Shown here piece after piece: positions 12,602 to 22,769 of a stretch of DNA of 64,000 nt. The notes under the pieces are model-generated. The model worked only from the letters and a program-made list of their open reading frames with translations. It was not told the DNA's origin and ran no database searches. Position numbers and translations under genes: made by a program. Source of the stretch: Buddleja alternifolia (taxonomy: Eukaryota > Streptophyta > Magnoliopsida > Lamiales > Scrophulariaceae); the NCBI GenBank assembly GCA_019426215.1, contig CM033402.1, forward strand, positions 27,253,102-27,317,101, read 5' to 3'. Within the stretch, counting starts at the first letter, position 1; each line of letters opens with the position of its first letter.

Positions 12602-13109
12602 GTTTTTAAGCTTAGAAGTGATGACCAAGGCCGCCTCTTTTTCCTTTGGCTTCATTTGAGATTGTGCAGTATTTACCTTGTTCATCAACCCAGCCAAGTT
12701 GCATTCTATCTCATTGTAGTTGAAGTTCATGACGAATGGGGAAAAGGAGTTTGGAAGTGATTGCAAGATGAGGTCAGTTTGTAGTTGTGGGTCCATGTTG
12801 AAGTCGAGGGCCTCTAACCTCTCAATTTTCTAAATCAATTTTAAAACATGGTCCCCAAATTTTTCTCCTTTCTTCATCTTGGCTCCAAAGAGCTCTTTTG
12901 ATATCTCATACCGAGCAGTGTGATTGTGCTCACCATAGAGCTCCACCAATTGTGCCAAAATAGCCCTCGCCGAGGCCATTTTGTCATGGGACATCTGCAA
13001 CTCATTTGTCATTGGACCTCTGCAACTCATTTGTCATTGAGCCCAGCATGTACCCACGAACCCAGATGTCGTCTTTGACCCACTTCTCGTGAGCCGCAAC
13101 TTCCTCCTC

Positions 13110-13114
13110 ATTAG
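13110..13114. repeat. Target site duplication ATTAG, left copy
   Basis: ATTAG directly precedes the TGTTGGG end of the LTR and is repeated at 15200-15204 directly after its CTAACA end. Confidence 0.92.
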
Positions 13115-13640
13115 TGTTGGGTTGGGTACTATTCCTCGGGTGGATCGTGGCAACAGAATTTAAAATTTAAACGTACAACGAACCGAAACAGGAATAATGG
13201 TGTGCTCGATTATGCTATAAAAAAGGTTACGAGAATTTTTGCATTTTCGATTAAATTCTCACAGCAACCAATTTGATCTTTTCAGTCCTGTGGTGCAATT
13301 CCACACGATTCCTTGGAGGAAATCGCCCGTCTATCGTATCCCCGGTTTTAGTGCTCCAAACGTTGCACCTCTAAGATGTATCCACACCTCGTTCAAGTCA
13401 CCACCTACTTCGTTATTGGTACTAGCCAACGAAATAGGTTTAAGTCTAAAAACTAGTCTTGATTATGTGAAGGGATGGAATATGTAAATCGTTAAGTTCA
13501 ACACATGAACAAAACGATGTCATATTGGAATAAGGGAAGGGGCGATTTTTGGTTGAGGATGATAAGGAAAATTCTCTCTCAATTTTCCAGCTGGGGTTCA
13601 AATTTTTGCACTTCTCTAAAGCTTAGGGTTTTAGTCTTGT

Positions 13641-13685
<45 letters not shown>

Positions 13686-15199
13686 GAATAGGAACCCTAG
13701 AGTCCTTATTCAACTGCAAGACTTGGAGAAGAAGAAAACCCTTTCCTTCTTCACCCAGATTTCGAATCCAGCTGCCAAGAGCCCCAAAAATTGGCCATCA
13801 TCCATATTTGGAGTCCAAGAATTAATTCTTGAATGCATATTTAATTATGGGCTAAACCTGTTTAATTATATTCACTTATTCCAATTGACTTATTTATTTA
13901 ACTTGGACCAAGCCCAACTATATAAAATACTTGGACTCTACTAGTTCCATTAATTTAATTAATTCTACAAGATTAATTAAAATAGTCGAATTAATTGAAT
14001 CCCCTGAATTAATTCATATTCCATATTAGGAAAGGATTAGACTTTCCTAATTTCCTCAATTTCCTCAAATTGATTAATCACATCATATAAGCAGTGACTC
14101 TCAAGTTCACTTTAGGCTCGTCTACTATCTATTAGTAAGTTCACTTTCCCAAGTGCTAGTGTGCTTTCCTAAAATAGATAGCACTAGATTAAATCATTCC
14201 TTTGATTTAATCAAGCCACGAATTAAACACCATATTAATTCTCGACACTTACAAATCGTAGTTACTGTCTAGCAACGGGCCACGAAAACCTAGATAAAGA
14301 CAAAGATAAAGATATGCCTTTCGTGATCTTGATCCGTGTATAGGTAAGATCCCTTCATCTAATCTCCAGATTGAATCTAGAGCAGTGGCTAAGGTCAAAA
14401 CTCTATTAATTCAATGACTATGTTTCCCAAATACGGTGAGATCGACTTTCGACTATCTAAACGAGGAAACCCTACGCCTCTTTAGATATCATACTTCGGC
14501 CGAAGATTCCTAAAGTCGAGTCACTATGTAAACATAGGAGATTCACTGACAAGTCTGATGTCAGAGATAGATCCCATCTTGATTCTCACGTGCCTTCATA
14601 CACAATCAGCCCATGTCTGATTTTATCCATTTGTGATCATCTAAGTAATCATGTAACAAATTAAGACATATTCGATTGTGTATAAGACATCCAATGGAAC
14701 CTCAGGTTCTAAGGATTACTCTTATACTACAAGACCACTGGAAGTTCCAGATTCGACTGGGATTCCATTTAATGGAACTTCCATGGGGTTTCTCAGTATA
14801 CCTATTCCCACAATAGGAACCCTCATATATGCATAGGCTTTCACAGTGCCAATATCTATGAAACGAGATACACTCTATCAAGAGTATGCATCATATAAGC
14901 AAGTCTTTTGGGTCTCATCGATATCCCTTCATCTTGACGAGCCCATTCACGACTTGGAACATATGTTTAAGGATCACAGCCTTGGAGACATGTTCCATTA
15001 TTGCCATTCCCGATGGGCAATGATGTCACATAGCTATGTGTGATTCTTCGGGACTTTATTCTAAGTTAAGACCAAGCTATATTCACGAATAAAGAATGCC
15101 ACAAGATTAACTTTATTTATATGAAAAATATCGTTTAGCTAGAGTTATTATTACATAGAATGGCTCCCAAAATTGGTGCACCGGGCACAAACTCTAACA
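13115..15199 (-). mobile_element. Solo LTR (2085 bp) inserted in Copia-B gag
   Basis: Ends are TGTTGGG and CTCTAACA, flanked by the perfect 5-bp duplication ATTAG. No primer-binding site or internal sequence adjoins it, so it is a solo LTR left by recombination between the two LTRs of a full element. It is the same family as the LTRs at 1744 and 38081. A (CA)n run joined to TATATATAG at about 13643-13686 supplies a TATA-like element for minus-strand transcription. The short ORFs inside are not genes. Confidence 0.92.
13643..13686. repeat. CA microsatellite adjoining a TATA-like element
   Basis: About seventeen CA units pass directly into ATATATATAG. In minus-strand orientation the TATA-like sequence is followed by a GT run. 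Slippage here would alter the spacing near the predicted LTR promoter. Confidence 0.9.
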
Positions 15200-15204
15200 A
15201 TTAG
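15200..15204. repeat. Target site duplication ATTAG, right copy
   Basis: Directly follows CTAACA of the solo LTR and matches 13110-13114. The Copia-B gag resumes at once. Confidence 0.92.
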
Positions 15205-15355
15205 CACGTGTCCTTGTGGGCTGGGATATCAGCATCCAATACATACCCCAATGACTCCATATTAAGCACTATCCTCAAGTTTCGGAGCCATGCACATAGT
15301 TAGGACCAGTTAAAGTGTTCTTTTCAAGTGGTACAGAGAGTGGGTTGATAGTCAT
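15205..15355 (-). pseudogene. gag: Copia-B gag, 5' part
   Basis: The minus-strand start at 15355 reads MTINPLSVPLEKNTLTGPNY, matching the gag start of Copia-E at 58009. A one-base loss near the following Trp codon shifts the frame. The sequence then reads LRNLRIVLNMESLGYVLD, up to the solo LTR insertion. It continues on the other side of that LTR at 13109. Confidence 0.85.
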
Positions 15356-15721
15356 AGTGAGAGAGAGATAATAAGCAAATAACTGCAGGCAAGTAAAAAG
15401 ATTTATTAGATTCTAATGTAATTGTTGTTCCAAGTTTAAATTAAGGACTTTTAAAATAAACTTGGCTCCCACTACATTTTTCGAAAATCCACACTTCCAC
15501 TGTGGAATTCGGAAGTCATCGTTGGAAGGCTTCGTAGTGATGATTGAGTTCTTTAACTAGATTAATAGGTTGCAACCTTTTGCTGGTATTTAGTCTAATC
15601 AATCTATTAAAGTGATGTCCAACATCAACTCATCAAATGGATGATTCAATCCCTTTGTCCATTATTCATCAAATCTCAACCTTTTAACGATCTTATTGAT
15701 TTATGAATAATTTAAGTTCAA
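15356..15721 (-). other. Copia-B leader, gag-proximal part
   Basis: Non-coding leader that matches Copia-E 57730-58008 in reverse complement, including the GTAGTGGGAGCCAAG block and the block with GTTGGACATCACTTTAAT. It contains two CAACCTTTT-type motifs that match the GTTAAAGGGTTGC repeats of Copia-E. Confidence 0.75.
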
Positions 15722-16442
15722 CAGTGTTTTAAAAGGCACTTTCGGGGCAGGGCGTTGCTGAAACTCCCGGGGCAATAGGAGGGGGGCATAACCCCTCATT
15801 AGCGTACGCCCAATCAATTGGGGCATACGCCCCGGGCGAAAACGCGCCCAGTCCTTGGGCGTACGCCCAATGTATTTCATGTCCATAAAACATGATTTTT
15901 GGACTAAATTGATTTTTTTTTCAATTTCCAATCCAAAACCCACTTAAAATTTTTACATGTTTTATTATTTTAGTAAAAACCCATGGCCCACTTATTCAAT
16001 TAAATCAAACATTTAAAAAAAAAAGTTGCAAGAGCAACACAGCTTAATGCTCGAGTATTGAGAGCCGAAGATGAAGATAATGATCTTAATGATGAGACTT
16101 TTGATAGTGAATGAGTAAATTAGTGCTCGTTAACTATTATTTTAAATTTTTATTTTGTGTGACGCTAGAATTTGAAACAATTATTTGTCTATCTTGATTG
16201 TTTTTTGCAAGAGTTGTGCTTGATTTTTTATTTTGCATGGTTGAATATATTATTATTATTTACTTTCACTATTTTATTTTTTACTTAATTTTATCCTTCA
16301 ATTTTATAATTTTTCGCTAATTTAAATTAATTCTTAACATTATATTATATTTTTTTAATACTAAAAAAGCAAAATTCAGGGGTGTACGCCCTGTGCTTCG
16401 GGGCTTACGCCCCGCCCCGCGCCTTCGCCTTTTAAAACACTG
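15722..16442 (+). mobile_element. hAT-like non-autonomous DNA transposon (721 bp)
   Basis: The ends are CAGTGTTTTAAAAGGC and its reverse complement. AGTTCAA flanks both ends, and counting the shared C gives an 8-bp duplication, AGTTCAAC, the length expected of hAT elements. GC-rich subterminal palindromes (GGGCGTACGCCC and variants) lie inside both ends. The centre is AT-rich. A short coding tail at 16028 resembles the end of a hAT transposase, so this looks like an internal-deletion derivative. Confidence 0.85.
16028..16114 (+). pseudogene. C-terminal tail of a hAT transposase, remnant
   Basis: A 28-codon stretch ends in a stop and includes RVLRAEDEDNDLNDETFDSE. An acidic tail of this form commonly ends hAT transposases after the dimerisation domain. 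The rest of the gene is absent: the sequence upstream is poly-A and AT-rich. The plus strand would be the sense of the parent transposon. The call rests on a short match recalled from the family. Confidence 0.5.
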
Positions 16443-17936
16443 AGTTCAACCCACCGACTATCTATTAGTCTAACAATTGAATTTCACCTTGCAACCTTTT
16501 GCTGGTACTTGGGGTGAAATTTTTTTTCGACCAACGGCATTTCATGCTCTTAGGAAAAATATAAAATATATTTCAATATATAACCCCCATTGCTAAGGGA
16601 TGATATTATATATTAAATATCATTTTAATTTCTCCTAAATTCAGTGGAGGACAGGATACCTAGTACCCTTTATTAACTTAATATTTTTCAAAGTGGGAGA
16701 ATTTAATTATTTATGAGGTCTCACTTTGCACATTAATCCATTTCATATCATGCATACAAATATGGATTAAAATAAATAAATAGCAATCCTAGAATGCTAA
16801 CAACACATGATCCATGGAATATATTTCCTAGATTGAAACAAGCCAATGTTTCAATCATAAAATAAAAAGAAACTATACTAAAGCTTCCAAAGCTCCTTCT
16901 TGAATTCCTCGACTCAACTTGAATTTCTCCTTTGGGCCTATTCTATTTCTATCTATTACATTCAATATAATTTCACCTATACAAAATTTATCTAGAAAGA
17001 AAATAAAAATAGGCTCAAAACGGCCTTTCCCATCAAAAAGAAATACAAATTATAAAAACGAGCCTAAGTCCATGAATCATGTCTCCCATCACATAACATG
17101 TCAAACATGATAATATTCACATAATTTTATATGCTAATTTCTAATTAAATCCCAAATCTAATTATGTTTTCATATTCTTGAGGAAACTAATTTATTTAGT
17201 TCTATTTGAAAATTCAACTTTAGTGAACTCCAATTAATTTTCTAATAAAATCCAATTTTAATAAAAAATTAACTTCCAAGCTCATTAAATTAATTTCACA
17301 ATAGATGTAATCTAATTTAATTCAAAGTCCAACTTTAATTAACATTAGATTTGATGAAAATAAATATACTTTTATCAAATAGTTAATATTATTTATTTTT
17401 GTATTAAAATCCAATTTTAATCAAATTTAAATAACATATGTTATTTAATAAATGACTCGGGTCACCCACGAATCGACCCGGGTCCAATTGCAAAACCCAT
17501 TTGTTAAAATACACACGAGTGGGCTCGTCATGCGAGCCCAGTTACTGGCGACAACAGCCTAGCTGCCGAGGGGGAGGGGTTGCACAGCGACCCATCGCGC
17601 GCTGTGGCCTGTGCGTGGGCAGCGCTGCCAGCCGCCGCCGATCCCGTCGCCAGCACGGCGACGGGTCGACGCCATGATTTGAAATTTTCTATTTCCATCA
17701 CATCAAAATTACTTAAAATCCAATTTTTATTAATTTCTAACAAACGAAAATAAATAATTCCTCAAGAACACAAATAACGCGAAATTCACATATCTAATCA
17801 TGCATCCACAAAAATATAAATCATGCATCCACAAAAATATAAATCATGCATCCACAAAAATATAAATCATGCATCCACAAAAATATAAATCATGCATAAA
17901 TATCACATAATTTACATGCGATGAACCCCGCGATTT
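16443..17936 (-). other. Copia-B leader, LTR-proximal part, with GC-rich island
   Basis: Non-coding, mostly below about 30% GC by eye. A third CAACCTTTTGCTGGTA motif lies near 16490. A sharp GC-rich island at about 17525-17680 contains GCGCGCTGTGGCC and CGTCGCCAGCACGGCGACGG. The ORF 17528-17743 follows from this composition and has no recognisable domain. Similar islands lie in the leaders of Copia-D and Copia-E. Confidence 0.6.
17797..17899. repeat. 23-bp tandem repeat, 4.4 copies, in the Copia-B leader
   Basis: Units start at 17797, 17820, 17843 and 17866, with a partial fifth at 17889. Each contains ATCATGCATCCACAAAAAT. Copies are identical by eye. The array lies about 40 bases from the primer-binding site. 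Confidence 0.95.
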
Positions 17937-17949
17937 GGCTTTAATATCA
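17937..17949 (-). other. Degenerate tRNA-Met primer-binding site of Copia-B
   Basis: The minus strand reads TGATATTAAAGCC against TGGTATCAGAGCC, four changes in thirteen bases. Its position directly beside the LTR supports the call. Confidence 0.7.
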
Positions 17950-17950
17950 C

Positions 17951-19925
17951 CGTTGGGGAAAATTAACCAAACGTAGCGGGAAACAGAATTAAATTATTTT
18001 TTTGGATTTTTCCCATAACAGGATCAATCCTGGGGTTTTGTCACACGTATGTACGATAGAGTAAAATAAACTTTACTCGTTGTAGTGAAGTGATTGATAA
18101 TTCCTACGATCTTGAATTCTTCAATTCTTCGCGAAATTACTCCGACTGAAACTATGATGATCTAAGGAGTCTAATTGTTTTGCTTCTAAATTGTCTCGCC
18201 GGAAAATACTTGATGAAAAAATCTTCCTCCTTTTCTTGCTGATAGGTGACGGCTAGAGAGAGAAGAAGGTAGAGGAATTATATTTGTTATGGTGTTGTGT
18301 AATATAACTTATGACCTATGTTTATAACTAATGTGATATTTATATCACTTAAGTTATTACCTTGGACTTAAATTAAGCTCATAAGTCACTCCTATTAGCC
18401 GCCCCTTTAGTGCTTGGTGTGCCTCTTGGTGTATTAATTTGAGCTTAGTGTAATCTAGTATTTAATTAATTAACTTAATTCAATTAAATAGTAGATTACT
18501 TATTTAATTAATTTTATTTCTCCAAGAAATATTATTAATTAAACCATAAATGAATTACCTTATTTTTTCAAATAATTAATTCAATTTATTTAATTTTATG
18601 TATCCAATACTTAAAATATTACCACAAGAAATATTCCATTTTTCCATCAAATTTTCCTTTTTAAGCGTGACTCTTAGGGTTCATCTATATTTGGCAATGA
18701 AAGGATTCCATTGAATATAGGTCGCACCTAGCCAGTCAAGTGGTCCATATTTTAACCCACATAAGAAGAAATAATTAGATTATTTTTACCTTTCCATTTG
18801 TAAATACTGTGTGAATACAAACTCTTCGTTTCTTTATCTCGGTCAATTGAGAGAAACGGTTTTTAGTTAAACTCACTAACTTGATACTATACATTTATAA
18901 TAAGTTCAGATCAGTGAATGCTTTGGCCAAAGATTTTGGCTATGTTTGACTATGTTTTGGGATGATATTTTGGTGAGAAATTTATGGGGACACGTGCGTG
19001 TTTGATGAGATTGTGTATGGTTTTATTTTGGGAATTGGTTTTTGGGTGGGTTTTTTTTGTGAGATAATGTTTGGTTTTGTTTCCAAAGGGAACAAAAGTT
19101 ACTGTAGCGGTCAAATCATGAAATTTTTGTCGGTTAGAGAGGAGAGAGAGCACATAGAGAGGAGTGTAGGAACAAAGTAGGTGTAGAAAGATGAAAAATA
19201 ATTATTATGTGTTTTTTTGGACTAAAAAAGTAATGTATTTTTGACCAAATATTTTGTGAACCAAACATGGTTTGGTGAGAATTTTGGACCAAACATGGTA
19301 TGAAAACATAACCAAACATTGCCTTTAAGATCTAACTTACTTATAATTGCATAGGATAATTCCTCGTTCACTTACAAGGGAACGAATCCTATCTTGGATA
19401 CTAGTTAAGAATACTACTTTCCCATGAGGTTGCAGTTCGAGGTTGATCCTACCAATGGGTGAATTGGGCCTCACTACTCTAATGAATAACCTAATGTTAG
19501 TATATCTTCAACTCAATTCCTCAAGTCTAAAGTTCAGATACACCTATTAAAATTAATCAATTCTGTCATTGACTGTCAAAGAATGAAAACCCATGTGACA
19601 GAATATGAGTTCTTCACTACTTCTTAGTGATTGACGGACACCTTTCTCGTCAAAACTTATATCATAAAAGTTTTTATGATTTCCAATGCCCAATTAAAAA
19701 TCTTTGGCTTGCAGACTATTTCAACACACAAGTATCAAACTCCTCTAGTGCCTTAGAGAGTTAACTCTTGTGTTCATAAACTTATAGTTGATTACAATAT
19801 ATAAATGCCAATATAAAGATAAACAACTAAATTGCCTTTTATTAATTGATTAAAAACAATTACAATTTGATGATGTCCTATTATTTACTAATCCTCTAGT
19901 GGCATTTGAGGACATTAACCTAACA
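17951..19925 (-). repeat. 5' LTR of Copia-B (about 1.59 kb plus a MITE)
   Basis: The left end reads CGTTGGGG, a TG-to-CG change from the family end. The right end is CCTAACA. After removing the MITE at 18938-19323 the LTR is about 1.59 kb, close to the 1.61-kb LTR at 54513-56123. This forms a shorter subfamily than the 2.1-kb LTRs. The flank to the right begins ATTAC; the other side of the target is outside the element as seen here. Confidence 0.8.
18938..19323. mobile_element. MITE (386 bp) in the Copia-B LTR
   Basis: The left end GGCTATGTTTGACTATGTTT and the reverse complement of the right end GGCAATGTTTGGTTATGTTT differ at three or four positions in twenty. TTT flanks both sides, a possible 3-bp duplication. 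Ends starting GGC with a 3-bp target suggest a Harbinger-type MITE, but the usual TTA/TAA target is not seen. No transposase is present. The ORFs inside are composition artefacts. Confidence 0.75.
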
Positions 19926-19930
19926 ATTAC

Positions 19931-20106
19931 CATACGTCACACATGCACACATCCAAACATGTGAAACCTAAGAAAGTTACCCTTCCAACAATGAAGATAC
20001 AAAAAATATGGGTTTCTAAAGTTCCAATAAAACCTAACGAGAAAAGACCCAATCTAAAATGGATACCTAAAAAGAATTTGAATGCACCTATTTTTCATGT
20101 ACCTTA
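19931..20106 (+). pseudogene. gag: C-terminal fragment of a Sirevirus-type gag
   Basis: A plus-strand frame ending in TAA encodes KIQKIWVSKVPIKPNEKR followed by NLKWIPKKN. The IWV(P/S)K ... KWVPK ending matches the end of the S1 gag (RQIWVPKNL, then TKWVPKG). It is on the opposite strand to S1 and directly follows the Copia-B LTR, so Copia-B may have inserted into an older Sirevirus-type element. Nothing of pol follows it. Confidence 0.7.
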
Positions 20107-20168
20107 AGACCCGCGCCAATAAAACTATAAAACCCCCTTGTGTAATATCGAAAATGCAAAAAAACATG

Positions 20169-20434
20169 TGTTAATGAAATAGGCTAGATAGTCCCTTATG
20201 TTATTAAAAAGGTTACATGAAATCCCCATTCCTTCAGAAAGAGAGAAGAAAATATGTGTGTTTTTTGGTGAAATAACACTATCTACTTTTTATATTGAAT
20301 GGAGAGGGTGTAAATGTCAAATGCGCATGTCAATAAAGGTGAAACACATAAAAACACACTCATCTTCTAACAGATTGGAGTTCCGCACATAATTGTTCAT
20401 AGCACAAGGGGATGTTTTGCCTATTTCATTAACA
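20169..20434. mobile_element. Small inverted-repeat element, MITE-like (266 bp)
   Basis: TGTTAATGAAATAGGC at the left end is repeated exactly in reverse complement at the right end. Further inward CCCTTATG matches CCCTTGTG. No clear target duplication is seen and the superfamily is uncertain. The ORF 20198-20392 lies inside and is not a gene. Confidence 0.7.
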
Positions 20435-21377
20435 TATGAGTGCTCTTACATTTTTGATATAACATTGGGGATTTTTATGCAGTTCGATCATTAAAGTTAA
20501 AGCCATGTTTGCACGTGTTCTCATTATACTTGTTCCATTTTCATTTTTATCTGAAAATGAAAATACACACTTTTCATTATTTTAACCGAAATTATTCTAT
20601 TCTCATTTTTATTTTTATGTTCCCAATAAAATTCTATTATTTTTTCAAAAATTACATTTCACATCACTTTTCTCTCACTTCTATTTTTTATCACTTTTCA
20701 CTCTCCTCTTCTTTCATTTTTCATTAACCCTTATGTCTCCTCTTCTATCGTCTTTCTTTAACCTTTATAGAAAATTTTAAATTTCTCTCTTATCAAACCT
20801 TTCACCAGAATGTGGTGGATTTCCGGCTATTCAATTAATTATTCGAGAAATAAACCACATTTTCTCAATCTTTACAAAACTTCACATATTTGAAGACCAA
20901 CTTCTAATATTTTTTGTGTGGATGTAGAGGCGGTGGGTGGGTGACCGAAAGGAGTCGGTGGCAGTGGTGGGCGGCCGAAAAGAGTCTGATACGGTGGTCG
21001 ATGTGGCTCGGCCGGTGGGTCGATATTACTTGTGATAAAGCCCGAGATAACAAAGACTGAACTTCAGAATTTCAAAACTGCAATATAGATACACAAAAGC
21101 AACACATGATTTAAGAATCACGATCAAGCAATGAAAAAAGACATACACCGATGCCAAATAGAATAGAAGATAGAAAATTATTGCAATTACATAGAACGAA
21201 TAGAACGAACATCATAAGCAAATTGATATGTTAGACTTCGCCAAAAGTCATGAGACGTAGCAAAAAGGTGAGCTGCAATTTATATTTTCTTTATTTTGGA
21301 ATAAAATATTTTAGACTTAAATTTAGATTGTGTGTTATTATTTCATTTGAATATATTTAATAGGGAAAATTATTGTT
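20435..21377. other. Intergenic AT-rich sequence
   Basis: No gene or repeat recognised. A T/C-rich low-complexity tract lies at about 20540-20780 and a short GC-richer patch with GGTGGGTGGGTGACC-like repeats near 20930-21030. Confidence 0.5.
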
Positions 21378-22769
21378 TAGGGAATAGGAAGATTTCAAAT
21401 TTATAAAGACACAACAATTCTTAAGTAATTAAGGAGAAGGGATTCCTAAACTTTACAAATCACTAAAATGATAAATTCAATACAAAATCATATTGCGTCA
21501 CCTATTTCATCTATGTTTTTTTTTATTTATCCATATTCTTCACATATTAATTTTTCGTTCATCACAAATGAAGTTTAAACCTTTTTTCCTTACTAAGTTA
21601 CCCAATATTTATCGAAAAATGCAAGTAAAGTTCTACTGTATGTTTGAAACAAATTTACAACACTTATAAATACTTTAAGATAATTGAAAATTACATTAAA
21701 TAAAGTTTTAATTTTATTTACAAGTAACAACTTCAAAAATTGCAATCATGTAACAAAAAATAAGACTTTAAGAAAATATTAGATAGTATACCAAACAAGG
21801 CAATTATGATATTTTAAATGACTTTGGAAAACGATGCTTAATAAACCATATGATACTTCATATTATGACAAAATAATAATTAAAACATTAGCCCTATGAC
21901 ACATCAAATTATCATAAGTAATTATCTTTTCATGGATAGTATCTTAATTGAAAGAACCACCTACATGAATATTTTCTAATCAACTCTTTATGAATAATGT
22001 AAAAAATTGCATAGTTTTCTATCACTTTTATCCTTGATGATCATTTGTATGATCATAGTTGTAATTGCATGCTTTGTTGTGTGAAAAAAAAAATTCAGAT
22101 CCATGTTATTAATTCAAAAATCTTATTAAATCTAGGTTGTGTATTTTTAATAAAACCGTTCAAGGGATATAGTTAAAGGAATTTAATTACAAGGCCATAG
22201 ACGATGAAGTTGTCATAAAAAAATATGGTGTTGCAAGAATACAAAATCATTATTTATAAAGAAAAACTTATAAAATATTATTTTTAATTATTTTAAATTT
22301 TTAGATGTGTTGTACAATTTTCCCCAACTTATATTGCATTTTTTATTCAATGTGATGGGGTCAATTTCTACAAATGAAGATAAATAAACTTTAGTTAGTT
22401 ATGAAAGAAAATTGGGTGAGTGGATAATTTGTATTTTTCTAGGAAACATATGAAGTGGGTAAGATAAAATGATTTTGCATTGAATTTGTCATTTTAATAA
22501 TTTATTTCAAACATACAATAGAATATTACTGGTATTTTTTGATAAATCTATTGGGTAGCTTCGTAAGGAAAAAAAGTTAAATTTCATTTGTGATGTACAA
22601 AATATTAATAGGTGAAAAATATAGATAATTAAAAAAAAAGATGAAATAGGTGACAGAAATATGATTTTACATTGAATTTACCATTTTAATAATTTATAAG
22701 GTTTAGGAATCTGTTCTCCCTAATTAGTTAAGAATTGTTGTGTCTTTATAAATTTGAAATATTCCTATT
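21378..22769. mobile_element. Long inverted-repeat element (arms about 280 bp)
   Basis: The left arm, about 21378-21660, and the right arm, about 22490-22769, are imperfect reverse complements. Shared blocks include TTTCAAATTTATAAAGACAC followed by AACAATTCTTAA, CACAAATGAA, and CTRTATGTTTGAAA-like sequence. The right arm also has a direct duplication of a block near 22470 and 22660. The centre of about 830 bases is AT-rich with no coding potential. It could be a MULE-type or foldback element. The right arm ends exactly where the S1 LTR begins. Confidence 0.75.

Larger units (their letters stand above)
12278..13114 (-). pseudogene. gag: Copia-B gag (3' part) and start of protease
   Basis: The frame runs 13114 to 12278 with one in-frame TAG at about 12828. 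Visible parts are the UBN2-type Gag core (ISKELFGAKMKKGEKFGDHVL, split by the stop from LDFNMDPQLQTDLILQSLP), a polylysine tract, a CCHC zinc knuckle (CLHCGELGHWRRECP) and the protease motif WILDSGASAHVC. The 5' part of the same gene lies at 15205-15355, on the other side of the solo LTR. The lysine run is a CTT microsatellite expansion and looks like a decay product. Confidence 0.9.
9776..19925 (-). mobile_element. Copia-B, Ty1-copia element with nested insertions
   Basis: A minus-strand copia element. From right to left it has a 5' LTR (17951-19925), a degenerate tRNA-Met primer-binding site, a long leader, gag-protease, integrase, RT and part of RNase H. It carries a solo LTR in gag, a hAT-like element in the leader and a MITE in the LTR. 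Its 3' end is lost to view at the G1 insertion (9775). All ORFs are broken. The long LTR and leader could fit an Angela- or TAR-like lineage, which I cannot confirm. Confidence 0.85.

Noticed and set aside
12452..12760. Plus-strand poly-Leu frame resembling a membrane segment
   Set aside because: It is the antisense of the CTT microsatellite that encodes polylysine in gag.
17528..17743. 71-codon Ala/Ser-rich frame
   Set aside because: Composition artefact of the Copia-B leader island.
17797..17899. CRISPR-like array
   Set aside because: Head-to-tail identical units without unique spacers, in a plant retrotransposon leader.
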